This document shows, piece by piece, positions 1 to 8,010 of a stretch of 30,974 nucleotides of DNA (position 1 is its first letter; every line of letters begins with the position of its first letter). A program made the translations under genes and the position numbers. The stretch is from JAGPCH01 sp039810605 (lineage in GTDB: Bacteria; Bacteroidota; Ignavibacteria; Tepidaquicellales; Tepidaquicellaceae): the NCBI GenBank assembly GCA_039810605.1, contig JBDHXH010000030.1:1-30974 (forward strand), given 5' to 3'. Below the pieces are notes generated by a model. The model worked only from the letters and a program-made list of their open reading frames with translations. It was not told the origin of the DNA and did not search any database.

Positions 1-38
1 TTCTGTTCGGATTGAGATTTGAAAAGAGTCAAATTTTT

Positions 39-66
39 TTGACATTCAATCTCTCATTCCTAATTA
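39..66 (+). promoter_or_regulatory. possible promoter of pdxH
   Basis: TTGACA at 39-44 and TAATTA at 61-66 are separated by 16 bp, which resembles a sigma-70 -35/-10 pair about 30 bp before the pdxH ATG. A TAAATTTG that resembles the Bacteroidetes -7 box lies at 68-75, but it lacks a well-spaced TTTG partner. The call rests on motif match only. Confidence 0.35.
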
Positions 67-96
67 ATAAATTTGAATCAAATATATTCGTGAATT

Positions 97-753
97 ATGG
101 ATAATAAAACTCCGGTAGATAAAGCTAAAGGATACAATTTCATGGGCAAATTTGGACTTGACGAAAAGAATGTTTCTCCCGATCCGTTTGAGCAGTTTGA
201 AGCGTGGTTCAAAGATGCCGTCGAATCGGATTCATTCTCGGCTAATGTGATGTATATTGCAACATCAGACAGGCAGGGGACTCCCGCTTTGAGGACAGTT
301 TTGCTCAAAGGCTTTGATAAAGACGGATTTGTATTTTTTACAAACTACATGAGCAGAAAAGGAAAGGAGCTTGATGAAAATCCTAAAGCGAGTCTGCTTT
401 TTTTCTGGAAAGAAGAGGGGAGGCAGGTGCGAATAGAGGGTGAGGTTAGAAAGATTTCCGGAAGAGAATCAGATGAATATTTTCAATCGAGACCTTTCGA
501 AAGCAGAGTAGCAGCGCTTGCATCAAATCAAAGCAGTGTGATAGAAAACAGGGAAGCACTTGATAATGAATATTTCCGGATTCTTGAAGAATATAAAAGT
601 ACAGGTGAAGTTCCACGTCCGGATAACTGGGGCGGATACAAGGTGATACCTGTTAAGATTGAGTTCTGGCAAGGACAGGAAAACAGGATGCACGACAGAA
701 TATTATACACAAAAGAGGATGGCGGTTGGAAGATTGAGAGACTATCTCCTTGA
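97..753 (+). CDS. pdxH: pyridoxamine 5'-phosphate oxidase
   Basis: This 218-residue protein has the usual length for PdxH, the FMN enzyme that oxidises pyridoxine or pyridoxamine 5'-phosphate to pyridoxal 5'-phosphate in the cytoplasm. The FMN-binding region is visible as RTVLLKGFD followed by FFTNYMSRKG. The substrate/FMN region SRVAALASNQSSVI is present, and the C-terminal family signature IEFWQGQENRMHDR is intact near residues 188-202. The ATG at 97 is the natural start because the N-terminal segment matches the family's length and a promoter-like sequence lies just upstream. A CtlX-like gene follows 82 bp downstream on the same strand. No anomaly is seen. Confidence 0.95.
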   Translation: MDNKTPVDKAKGYNFMGKFGLDEKNVSPDPFEQFEAWFKDAVESDSFSANVMYIATSDRQGTPALRTVLLKGFDKDGFVFFTNYMSRKGKELDENPKASLLFFWKEEGRQVRIEGEVRKISGRESDEYFQSRPFESRVAALASNQSSVIENREALDNEYFRILEEYKSTGEVPRPDNWGGYKVIPVKIEFWQGQENRMHDRILYTKEDGGWKIERLSP

Positions 754-835
754 GCTCAAAAAGTCTGAAAAGTTTAAAAAAAATTTTTATTCTGAAAAAA
801 GAAATCTGACACTTCAGCAAACAGCATGGAATCAA

Positions 836-1756
836 ATGAATAAAATTGCATCAAGCATATTGATGATAAGACCGGTTAAGTTCGGCTATAACAACGAGAC
901 CGCTCTGACAAATTCATATCAGAAAAAAATTGATACTCTTACACAGAATGAAATTTCCGATGAGGCTGTAAGAGAGTTTGATAATTTTGCAAATATGCTG
1001 AAGAGCAAGGGGATAGAAGTAATTGTTTATCAGGATGATTTTCCACCTAAGCCGGATTGTGTTTTTCCCAACAATTGGATTTCGACAGATACGAAGGGTA
1101 ACATTACATTGTATCCGATGGAACATGAGAGCAGGAGAAAGGAGAGAAGAGAAGACATCGTTGAGGATTTGAGGAAGAAATTCAAAGTGTCGGAAGTAAC
1201 TGATCTGACTGCTAATGAAGCAGAAAATAAGTTCCTTGAAGGAACAGGCAGTATGGTAATAGATCATGAAAGCAATATAATTTATGCATGCATATCTTCG
1301 AGGACAGATCACGATTTACTGAAACGATTTTCTGATATGAATAACAGCCGTATGATTTGTTTCAATGCATTTGATTCAAACGGGAAGAGAATTTATCATA
1401 CAAATGTTATGCTGTGCATCGGCACGGGATTCGCGGTGATATGTGATAAGAGCATCAAAGATGAATCTGAGAGGAAGATGGTACTTGAAAATTTACAAAA
1501 TTCTAATCACGAAATCATATCCATTACTGAAAGTCAGATGAATGAGTTTGGAGGCAACATGCTTATGCTTTCAAATCCTAAAGGCGAGAGATTCATAATT
1601 GCATCAGCACTTGCATTGAGGGCATTCGATAAAATGCAAATTGATTCTTTGAGCAAGTTTGGTGAGATCATTGTTGCGGAGATTCCCGTGATTGAAACAA
1701 TCGGGGGTGGCAGCGCGAGATGCATGATTGCTGAAATATTTTTAGAGAAAAATTAA
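836..1756 (+). CDS. CtlX-like arginine deiminase-superfamily hydrolase (citrulline utilisation/DDAH-type)
   Basis: This 306-residue cytoplasmic enzyme belongs to the amidinotransferase/dimethylargininase superfamily, closest in style to the citrulline-utilisation hydrolase CtlX. The segment MIRPVKFGYN near residue 10, FPNNWIS at about 77-83, EGTGSM at 135-140, YHTNVMLCIG at 187-196 and the terminal GGGSARCM with C296 fit the family. H188, E135 and C296 are the likely catalytic residues. The reading frame is open back into pdxH, but the ATG at 836 places the conserved IRP motif near the N terminus as in the family, so I use it. Whether the substrate is citrulline, methylarginine or another guanidino/ureido compound cannot be read from sequence. 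The META-domain lipoprotein gene begins 11 bp after its stop. Confidence 0.85.
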   Translation: MNKIASSILMIRPVKFGYNNETALTNSYQKKIDTLTQNEISDEAVREFDNFANMLKSKGIEVIVYQDDFPPKPDCVFPNNWISTDTKGNITLYPMEHESRRKERREDIVEDLRKKFKVSEVTDLTANEAENKFLEGTGSMVIDHESNIIYACISSRTDHDLLKRFSDMNNSRMICFNAFDSNGKRIYHTNVMLCIGTGFAVICDKSIKDESERKMVLENLQNSNHEIISITESQMNEFGGNMLMLSNPKGERFIIASALALRAFDKMQIDSLSKFGEIIVAEIPVIETIGGGSARCMIAEIFLEKN

Positions 1757-1767
1757 AAAAAATTATA

Positions 1768-2214
1768 ATGAAAAACATAACATCATTTTTGCTTGTTGTA
1801 TTATTTATGTTTCCGCTTGTTTTAATATCATGCTCTTCATCGGAAAATCAGAACACAAAACCGAATGCTTCGCTTACAAATACGCGCTGGGTCCTTCGCG
1901 TTTTGAATGACAAAAGAGTATTCACTCCCGAGGGAGGAAAGGAAGTATTTATTTTATTCGGTAAAGATACGGCTCGTGTCAATGGCAGCGGCGGCTGCAA
2001 TAATTTTTTCGGGAAGTATGTGAAGGATGGCAGTAGTCTGAAAATAGGACCGGTTGCAAGTACGGAAATGTATTGTGAAGGAAGGATGGAGACCGAGAGC
2101 GCATTCTTTAAAGGGCTTGAGACAACCGTAAGATATAAAATCAATGGTGATGTTCTTAGTCTGTTTAATTCGGATAAAGTGTTTGCAAAGCTCGAAGCGG
2201 TATATTTAAATTGA
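1768..2214 (+). CDS. META-domain lipoprotein (HslJ-like)
   Basis: This 148-residue protein has a lipoprotein signal peptide: a hydrophobic stretch at residues 5-20 ends in the lipobox LISC with C22. The mature part is a single META/DUF306 domain, recognised by the opening NTRWVLRVLNDK, the central NGSGGCNNFFGKY and the segment IGPVASTEMYCEG. The related HslJ of E. coli is a heat-inducible protein linked to novobiocin resistance, but the domain has no defined biochemical activity. It lies 11 bp after the CtlX-like gene and is probably cotranscribed with it. Membrane anchoring is inferred from the lipobox; which membrane is not determined. Confidence 0.85.
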   Translation: MKNITSFLLVVLFMFPLVLISCSSSENQNTKPNASLTNTRWVLRVLNDKRVFTPEGGKEVFILFGKDTARVNGSGGCNNFFGKYVKDGSSLKIGPVASTEMYCEGRMETESAFFKGLETTVRYKINGDVLSLFNSDKVFAKLEAVYLN

Positions 2215-2283
2215 AATAGTTTGCGGAGTTAGGTAATTTTGCTTTAGAATTTGTTGGTGCCTTCATTGGACATTGATAAAGGG

Positions 2284-2385
2284 AATGAACATCGGGGTGT
2301 AGATCAGTTGGCTAGATCGCACGTCTGGGGGGCGTGAAGTCGGCAGTTCGAGTCTGCCCATCCCGACTTTATATCAATGTTCATT
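2284..2385 (+). repeat. inverted repeat flanking tRNA-Pro
   Basis: AATGAACAT at 2284-2292 directly abuts the 5' end of the tRNA and is exactly complementary to ATGTTCATT at 2377-2385, which begins 11 nt after the discriminator base. In the precursor the leader and trailer could pair and extend the acceptor stem across a 10-nt bulge. Confidence 0.6.
2293..2366 (+). tRNA. tRNA-Pro (anticodon GGG)
   Basis: A full 74-nt cloverleaf can be drawn. The acceptor stem CGGGGTG (2293-2299) pairs with CATCCCG (2359-2365), and the discriminator is A2366. The D stem is GATC (2302-2305) with GATC (2315-2318). The anticodon stem CACGT/GCGTG encloses the loop CTGGGGG with anticodon GGG at 2327-2329. The T arm is GGCAG-TTCGAGT-CTGCC (2342-2358). 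GGG reads proline codons CCC and CCU. The 3' CCA is not encoded. It lies between the META lipoprotein and radC. Confidence 0.95.
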
Positions 2386-2468
2386 GCAAGGAAAGAACTT
2401 CAGCAGTTATGAGTTGATGGAATGAAATCATTAATCAGTCACGAAAAAAACTTGAAAGCGGGGAAACG

Positions 2469-3209
2469 ATGGACAGAAATAAGGGAAGGACACTTTGCTC
2501 TTCATTTACACTTCATGATCTTCCAAAATCAGAAAGACCAAGAGAACGACTTATCGAAGTTGGTGCGGAAAGGCTTACAACTTCAGAGCTGCTTGCTATT
2601 TTGTTGAACACGGGCATCAAAGGCGAATCGGTTACGGTAATTTCACAAAAAATTCTGATGCAGTTTGGCTCGCTTAGCGGAATTGTCGAAGCTTCGTTTG
2701 AGGACTTGAAACAGATTAAAGGACTGGGAAATGTAAAAGCATCGAAACTTCTCGCGAGTTTTGAAATTGCAAAAAGAGTTGTAAGAGAAACGGAAATTAA
2801 CGACAAGAAAATTGAGGAAGAAAAAAGAAAGTATAAATCAGTAACCTCGCCCGAAGATTTGTTTGATATCATCAGAGACAAGATTGGAAATTTTTCAAAG
2901 GAACATTTCTTTGTAGTATCGCTGGATACAAGAAACAACTTCATTGGTATGGACGAGGTTTCTGTCGGCACCCTGACCGCGAGTCTTGTTCATCCACGCG
3001 AAACATTCGAGACGGCAATCAAAAGGCATGCAGCTCACATCATCATTGCACACAATCATCCATCCGGAGAAACGGACCCGTCCGAAGATGATTTAAGAAT
3101 TACAAAGAGGCTCGTTGAAGCCGGTAAAATAATGGGCATAGATGTATTGGACCATCTGATAATAACGAGGAAAAAGTTTTTGAGCTTTAAGGAGAAATGT
3201 CTTTTATGA
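2469..3209 (+). CDS. radC: RadC family JAB1/MPN metalloprotein
   Basis: The 246-residue protein has typical RadC architecture. An N-terminal region with LHDLPKSERPRERL (about residues 15-28) is followed by a helix-hairpin-helix-like segment (FEDLKQIKGLGNVKASKLL, about 77-95) and a C-terminal JAMM/MPN domain. The metal-binding motif HNHPSG at 195-200 followed by D208 is intact, and E145 is a candidate for the upstream glutamate. RadC was once tied to DNA repair, but its cellular role is unsettled and the fold suggests metal-dependent hydrolase or binding activity. The ATG at 2469 gives a slightly long N terminus; no better start is in frame. The gene converges with the small DUF1737-type gene 23 bp downstream. 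Confidence 0.92.
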   Translation: MDRNKGRTLCSSFTLHDLPKSERPRERLIEVGAERLTTSELLAILLNTGIKGESVTVISQKILMQFGSLSGIVEASFEDLKQIKGLGNVKASKLLASFEIAKRVVRETEINDKKIEEEKRKYKSVTSPEDLFDIIRDKIGNFSKEHFFVVSLDTRNNFIGMDEVSVGTLTASLVHPRETFETAIKRHAAHIIIAHNHPSGETDPSEDDLRITKRLVEAGKIMGIDVLDHLIITRKKFLSFKEKCLL

Positions 3210-3232
3210 TTTTTGCATGAAGCGGTAGAATC

Positions 3233-3415
3233 TTACTCGTCCTCTCCGTCTTCAAACTCATCACCCTCGTCATCAAAATTTATCATTGCCTGGAAGAATG
3301 TCCCGTCGGGAGAAATAGAAACTCCACCCTCTGTCTCCCATCCTTCTTCAAGCATGTCATTTACTTTCTCAATGAGAGATCTTTCATCCTCCGCTGAAAC
3401 AATAGTGTATTCCAT
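3233..3415 (-). CDS. small DUF1737-type protein
   Basis: This 60-residue protein starts at an ATG and has the pattern of DUF1737 proteins: MEYTIVSAED, then a helix (EKVNDMLEEGWETEGGVS), then FFQAMINF. The last 12 residues are almost entirely acidic (DDEGDEFEDGEDE). There is no signal peptide or membrane segment. Family members are small cytosolic proteins without an assigned function. It stands alone on the minus strand, convergent with radC and divergent from the membrane-protein/cbpA-type pair across a 498-bp gap. Confidence 0.75.
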   Translation of the reverse strand: MEYTIVSAEDERSLIEKVNDMLEEGWETEGGVSISPDGTFFQAMINFDDEGDEFEDGEDE

Positions 3416-3913
3416 TTTGTCGTTATGCTCCTTTATATTGTTTATATTGTTAGTTGTTTGAAAATCAAAATTTTGAATTAACTTGTTTAGGTATTGGCAA
3501 AGGCGAAATGCCTATGCAATTTCTTGCAGAAAATTTCTTTGTTCAAGTTAATTAATATTTCCAAGAATAAAAACGTCTTAAGAGTGATTTCAAAGAACCT
3601 CCCACCCAAACCCCAGTTTGGGTGGGGGAGAACGTATCAACACAGTCCATACATTTTAGATAGTCGCTATTTAATTCAAAGCCATTGTTGTTCAAAACTT
3701 TTTCAATTTGATTTGTATGTTTTAATTTTGAATTGTTATCAAATAATTTTTTGCGCTTACTGAAACAACCCCACCCTGCCCTCCCCTTGGGAAATGATTT
3801 CCTATGTCACAAAATTTTTCAGCTGATTAACTAATATCCCATTTCCTCATTTTACACATTTCATTGATAAATTATTTCAATAGATATATTTTGATTTTGA
3901 TTTCAAACAAACG
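3416..3913 (+). other. 498-bp non-coding divergent region
   Basis: No convincing gene is present; an 89-codon open frame at 3494-3763 runs through the hairpin repeat and has no recognisable protein character. The region holds the C-rich hairpin repeat (3595-3650), a second C-rich tract at about 3769-3790 and a 13-bp palindrome (GGAAATGATTTCC, 3790-3802). It separates the divergent DUF1737-type and membrane-protein genes, so promoters of both must lie here; I cannot place them confidently. Confidence 0.6.
3595..3650 (+). repeat. C-rich hairpin repeat, copy 1
   Basis: A ~56-bp element begins GAACCTCCCACCC and ends CACAGTCCAT. Its core is a perfect 10-bp stem, CCCACCCAAA (3601-3610) with TTTGGGTGGG (3617-3626), and a CCCCAG loop. 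A second copy in the same orientation lies at 19168-19224, with only a few substitutions and one inserted base. Both are in divergent intergenic regions, which argues against a simple terminator and suggests a REP- or MITE-like dispersed element. Confidence 0.75.
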
Positions 3914-4168
3914 ATGACACAGAATGAAGTTCAGACAGAATTTAACCGGCTTGTTACACGAGGCATAGTTCTGGGATATACATGGATAATGGGAGCCGGC
4001 TCCGTCATATCGCTGATTTCAGCATTCCAGGCAAATAAGTTGATAAAGAATTCCGGTTATGAACTATCCGGCAAAGACAAAGTCAGGAAGTGTTTTTACA
4101 TAGGAATTGCAGGTTTGCTTGTCTGGGTGATTGCAATCTCAATAATTATTTTATTCAGAAAAAAATAG
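3914..4168 (+). CDS. small two-helix membrane protein, function unknown
   Basis: This 84-residue protein has two predicted membrane helices, about residues 17-39 and 60-81, joined by a short basic segment (NKLIKNSGYELSGKDKVRK) and ending in RKK. The positive-inside rule would place the loop and both termini near the cytoplasm, forming a helical hairpin. I do not recognise the family. The ATG at 3914 gives a sensible start, and the stop lies 23 bp before the DnaJ-family gene on the same strand, so the two are probably cotranscribed. Its amino-acid composition and context support a real gene, but no function can be assigned. Confidence 0.7.
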   Translation: MTQNEVQTEFNRLVTRGIVLGYTWIMGAGSVISLISAFQANKLIKNSGYELSGKDKVRKCFYIGIAGLLVWVIAISIIILFRKK

Positions 4169-4191
4169 ATTAAGAATTTTCATAATTTGTA

Positions 4192-5130
4192 ATGGAGTAC
4201 AAGGATTATTATAAAGTTTTAGGCGTCAATAAAACCGCAACACAGGATGAGATAAAAAAGGCTTACAGAAAACTTGCACTTAAGTATCATCCCGATAAGA
4301 ACAAGGGTAACAAAGATGCGGAGGAAAAATTTAAAGAAGCTAATGAGGCGAATGAAGTTTTAAGCGATGCAGAAAAGAGAAAGAAGTATGATGAGCTTGG
4401 AGAGAACTGGAAATATTATCAGCAGTCCGGAGGTCAACAGGATTTTGATTGGTCGAGATATGCAAATCAAGGCGGTCAGACCTATACATATCAGTCGGGA
4501 GATTTTAATGATGCATTTGGCGGTTCCGGTTTTTCGGATTTTTTTGAAACGCTATTCGGCGGAGGCGGTTTCGGACAAACTCAAACACGCGGAAGGAGAA
4601 CTTCGCGCAGAGCAAAACCGCGCGGCGAAGATCTTAGTGCTGAAATGAGTATTACTCTCGAAGACTCCTACAAAGGCTCCGAAAAAATCTTCGACCTAAA
4701 CGGACAATCAATCAAACTGAAAATAAAACCCGGAATCGCTGACGGTCAGACTCTGAAACTGCCGGGGAAGGGCGAAGCCGGTTATAACGGGGCTGCTGCC
4801 GGTGATCTGCTGTTACGGATTCATGTGCTTAATGATCCCGTCTTCGAAAGAAAAGGTAATGATCTATATACTGAATTGAGAGTAAGTCTTTACACTGCCG
4901 TGCTTGGAGGGAAGTCCCCGATAAAAACGTTTAAGGGAACAATCAATGTGAACGTCCCGAAAGAATCTCAAAACGGAAAAGTTCTGCGTCTTCAGGGAAT
5001 GGGAATGCCCGTTTACGGAAAGTCAAATCAATTTGGCGACCTCTATGCTAAACTCTTCATAGAAACTCCAACTAATCTTTCCTCAAAAGAAATTGATCTT
5101 TTCCAACAGTTATCTGAAATGAGAAAATAA
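4192..5130 (+). CDS. CbpA-type DnaJ co-chaperone (class B Hsp40)
   Basis: The protein (312 residues) begins with a J domain at 1-70 carrying the HPD motif at 33-35, which stimulates the ATPase of DnaK. A Gly/Phe-rich linker follows (about 100-130, with FGGSGF, FFETLFGGGGFG and similar), then the two-part DnaJ C-terminal substrate-binding domain (about 145-300; GEDLSAEMSITLEDSYKG, KIKPGIADGQ, GDLLLRI). The four CxxCxGxG zinc-finger repeats of classical DnaJ are absent, so it is a class B protein like CbpA. It is probably an accessory co-chaperone acting with DnaK on unfolded clients; CbpA can also bind DNA. A convergent hairpin separates it from the M14 peptidase gene. Confidence 0.9.
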   Translation: MEYKDYYKVLGVNKTATQDEIKKAYRKLALKYHPDKNKGNKDAEEKFKEANEANEVLSDAEKRKKYDELGENWKYYQQSGGQQDFDWSRYANQGGQTYTYQSGDFNDAFGGSGFSDFFETLFGGGGFGQTQTRGRRTSRRAKPRGEDLSAEMSITLEDSYKGSEKIFDLNGQSIKLKIKPGIADGQTLKLPGKGEAGYNGAAAGDLLLRIHVLNDPVFERKGNDLYTELRVSLYTAVLGGKSPIKTFKGTINVNVPKESQNGKVLRLQGMGMPVYGKSNQFGDLYAKLFIETPTNLSSKEIDLFQQLSEMRK

Positions 5131-5135
5131 TTGAT

Positions 5136-5181
5136 AGCTACAAGTTACAAAATTTCAAGAAACAGTTTGTAACTTGCAGCT
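5136..5181. terminator. bidirectional hairpin terminator between convergent genes
   Basis: AGCTACAAGTTACAAA (5136-5151) pairs with TTTGTAACTTGCAGCT (5166-5181) with one mismatch in 16 and a 14-nt loop. It lies between the 3' ends of the DnaJ-family gene and the M14 peptidase gene. U-runs on either side are weak. Confidence 0.65.
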
Positions 5182-5193
5182 TGATAATGAATG

Positions 5194-7827
5194 TTACGGC
5201 GTTATCTTTATCACAAAACTCTGTGCGTTATTAAATGCAATTACGAGATCGGAAATATCCGCAATGTAATCGCCATTCAGATCAGTTACAATATATCCGG
5301 TTGTGAAGACATCGGCATCATTGTTTATCAGGATTAAATCCGTCACGTCAATATTTCCATCCTGATCAACATCACCGCTGAAGATGCAATACTTGCTTCC
5401 GATTTGTTTTTCATTATTTCCGTACGCCTGTGAAGAAGCGGTAGTGAAATTATAATTCAGCGTACCTCCGAATGTATATACCTCGCCGCCCGACTTGCTC
5501 CACGTTTCAATTGAATTCCGGTGAAGCATCTGGAGATAATAATTCCCCGACGGGTTGTTTGTAAAAGTAAAATTTGACGTAAAGTTTGTTGAATCAATCA
5601 CTCTCTTCGAAGAGTCAACTGCTGCATAAGGTGAATTTGCATTTCTAAGTACTAACCTGACTGAATCTCTGATATTCAAATTATTTGCCTGTGAATTGTA
5701 CAGACCTTCAGGGGCGATAGTGATATTTACATTTGTCTGAATAGCATTAATCTGCGGATTGTAATTTGTAAGTTTAATATCATCAACATACCACCCATCG
5801 GCAACGACACCGGCATCGGACTGCAGTCTGAATCTGACCTTCAATTGAGATGAAGAATTTGCCTGTGATGTAATATCAAAACTCTGGAATGTCCAGGTTG
5901 AAAGCGTTCCGTTGTAAGATGTGATACTCTGCCAGGTAGCTCCATTGTCGGATGAAACTTCCACAATGCAGAAATCATATCCGGCTTCAGTTGCATACCT
6001 GTGCCAGAAGCTCAAGTAACAAACAGGATACAAGCTGATATTCAAAGGAAGATTCATTGTCATCGAGTTGTTTGCATTGTTGGCATAATTTCCTGATGGA
6101 CTATCGGTGAATGAACTTGATGGCGTGTGCGATTGTGATGTAGTAGTCGCCCATCCTTGATTTGAAGTCCATTTGCCGAAACCGTTTTCTGCACTATCGG
6201 CAAATGTAACTGTGCCGTTGCCTATGAGAATGTATTTTGTTTCCTGATATATAACGGAAGAATCGCTTTGATAGAATTTTATGTTGACCGGCAATGCAGA
6301 ATTATTCGGAGCCAGCGGAGAGACAGTGAAACCGAAATTACTGCTATCCGATTGAAATGAACCAAGCGAAGGATAATTGTAAAACGAAATAGGAACGGTC
6401 AGATAAAAACTCCCTGATGTACATTCAATCTTTACATTCTGCGCACTTTGAACTCCCTTGTTCCGGAATTTTATCTTCAACGTTCCGGATTCGCCTGAAG
6501 AATAAACTGATTTATTCAACGCTGTCGAAAGCGGATAGACGTAAGCTCCTCCTATCATTGCAAAATACTGATTTGCGAAAAGCATCCCCTCTGCAAGCGG
6601 AATTATTTCTGCCTGCGTTGGCCAGAATCCTGTTGTTCCAGTTTCGGGAGTCATTGCTATGATGTGGTGCGGACTATGAGCGGAATCATTGTAATACCAG
6701 TCATCTGCCGAGCCTCTGACATAGTAGCCGACAGTTTGCGAAGGTGTACCTGTTGTATAATGATTAAACTTTGTCATGTCTGCAAGATATTCATTGAACT
6801 TATTGTCATCGGGAGTTGGTGTCGGGTCCTGCCATGCCCATGGCTTTATCAGATAATTTCCATAAGTATGCGATCCGAGTACTCCCGAAAAATTTCTTCC
6901 GTTTACAAAATTCATGACTGCCTGCGTTTCATTTTCGGAAAAAGGAGAAGTACCTCTGTAAGTGTCGCTGCTTCCCGATGTGCTCGAGCCGTTATTGGAA
7001 GAATTCCAGTATTGGTAAGTTCCGTAATTTCTGTTCAGGTCAATTCCAAAACTACCGCCCGCATTACTTCTTCTGTTCTTTCTCCACATTCCTCCGCCGT
7101 TTGGATTTGTGCTTTCATTGTAAACATATCCGTCGGGATTGAATACGGGTATGAAATATAATTCGCGGTTTTTCAGAATATAAGTCGCGAGCGGATCAAT
7201 GTTATAATTTTCAAATAGCCAGTACATAAAATACATCATGTGTTCCATGCTTTCCGGTTCGCGGGCATGTATTAGTGCGTGATAAAGTACTTCCGGTCTT
7301 CCGGTCGGAGCATCGGGACTGTTTGAAACACGGACCGCCCATATCTGTCTTCCTTGACCTGTTGTGCCGATGGAGAACTTTGCAGAAATGAGACCGGGGT
7401 ATTGAAGCCTCATGGAATCAAGCTTTGCAGACACTTCGGAATATTTCAAGAAGCCTCCCATTGTGCCGTAAATCGAATGACTTACTGAATACAGATTTTT
7501 TGAATTGTTAATTGCTGCATCCATTTCAGCCGGTGTCATCTTGGGAAGATTGTCATAGTATCTTTTCCAGTCGGGGATGAGAACTTCATATCCCACGCCT
7601 GATTGTTTCAGCATTTCAATTTCTGATGCTGACAGCCACGCATCGGTATAATTATTTTTTCTTACAGCGTGATCAATGATCAATCCGGAATTAAGCATGC
7701 TTTCAAACTGTGATTTGTCTGAAGCATAAATTCTTACTTGAGAATATTTCTCTGCTTGTTGATTGTATGCAGTCTGTTGAATGCTCAAAACAAAAACAAC
7801 ACTCAAGAAAATAATAAATGATTTCAT
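5194..7827 (-). CDS. secreted M14 zinc carboxypeptidase with C-terminal dockerin-like module
   Basis: This is an 877-residue exported enzyme. A signal peptide spans about residues 1-19, and a propeptide-like segment runs to about 95. The M14 peptidase domain (about 120-425) has zinc ligands H187 and E190 (HARE), H320 (GSH) and the catalytic glutamate E395 (TPETG), plus substrate-binding motifs NPDGY and DLNRNYG. A spacer beta domain follows (430-540), then a MAM/choice-of-anchor-J-like domain (about 542-690). The shared C-terminal module covers 700-877: a beta-sandwich with HRNSIETWS, then calcium loops starting at D819 (D-x-D-x-D, D830) and D849 (D-x-N-x-D, D860). It should cleave C-terminal residues from extracellular peptides. 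It is the last of four tandem genes with the same module; no type IX C-terminal domain is seen. Confidence 0.9.
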   Translation of the reverse strand: MKSFIIFLSVVFVLSIQQTAYNQQAEKYSQVRIYASDKSQFESMLNSGLIIDHAVRKNNYTDAWLSASEIEMLKQSGVGYEVLIPDWKRYYDNLPKMTPAEMDAAINNSKNLYSVSHSIYGTMGGFLKYSEVSAKLDSMRLQYPGLISAKFSIGTTGQGRQIWAVRVSNSPDAPTGRPEVLYHALIHAREPESMEHMMYFMYWLFENYNIDPLATYILKNRELYFIPVFNPDGYVYNESTNPNGGGMWRKNRRSNAGGSFGIDLNRNYGTYQYWNSSNNGSSTSGSSDTYRGTSPFSENETQAVMNFVNGRNFSGVLGSHTYGNYLIKPWAWQDPTPTPDDNKFNEYLADMTKFNHYTTGTPSQTVGYYVRGSADDWYYNDSAHSPHHIIAMTPETGTTGFWPTQAEIIPLAEGMLFANQYFAMIGGAYVYPLSTALNKSVYSSGESGTLKIKFRNKGVQSAQNVKIECTSGSFYLTVPISFYNYPSLGSFQSDSSNFGFTVSPLAPNNSALPVNIKFYQSDSSVIYQETKYILIGNGTVTFADSAENGFGKWTSNQGWATTTSQSHTPSSSFTDSPSGNYANNANNSMTMNLPLNISLYPVCYLSFWHRYATEAGYDFCIVEVSSDNGATWQSITSYNGTLSTWTFQSFDITSQANSSSQLKVRFRLQSDAGVVADGWYVDDIKLTNYNPQINAIQTNVNITIAPEGLYNSQANNLNIRDSVRLVLRNANSPYAAVDSSKRVIDSTNFTSNFTFTNNPSGNYYLQMLHRNSIETWSKSGGEVYTFGGTLNYNFTTASSQAYGNNEKQIGSKYCIFSGDVDQDGNIDVTDLILINNDADVFTTGYIVTDLNGDYIADISDLVIAFNNAQSFVIKITP

Positions 7828-7940
7828 AATTTACTTTTGTAAATAGTTTAGGAGTTGAATTGCGATAAGTTGCAAAAAATGAAATTACAATATTTAGATT
7901 AACTGAAAAATTAGATTTCAATTCCCGGACATACAAAGCA

Positions 7941-7970
7941 AAGAGACTGAAGGATTTCCTTCAGTCTCTT
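7941..7970 (-). terminator. intrinsic terminator of the Asp-box propeller gene
   Basis: AAGAGACTGAAGG (7941-7953) and CCTTCAGTCTCTT (7958-7970) form a perfect 13-bp stem with a 4-nt loop, 40 bp after the stop codon at 8011 on the minus strand. The following run on that strand is only moderately T-rich. Confidence 0.75.
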
Positions 7971-8010
7971 GATATATTGATTGGCTATTTGCTATGAGAC
8001 TTGGGAATCA

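Noticed and set aside
659..835. Upstream extension of the CtlX-like gene into pdxH
   Set aside because: The frame is open, but it would overlap pdxH by 95 bp and add residues without family similarity; the ATG at 836 fits the family N terminus.
2422..2607. 61-codon plus-strand frame at the start of radC
   Set aside because: It overlaps radC in another frame and has no protein-like features.
3494..3763. 89-codon frame in the divergent region
   Set aside because: It runs through the hairpin repeat and its translation shows no domain or membrane logic.
5194..5700. Type IX secretion C-terminal domain on the secreted proteins
   Set aside because: The C termini lack the typical NPF and GxYxL/V-type strands of type IX sorting domains; they end in the dockerin-like repeats.
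6664..7161. 165-codon frame antisense to the M14 peptidase gene
   Set aside because: It is the shadow of a clear, conserved coding frame on the other strand.
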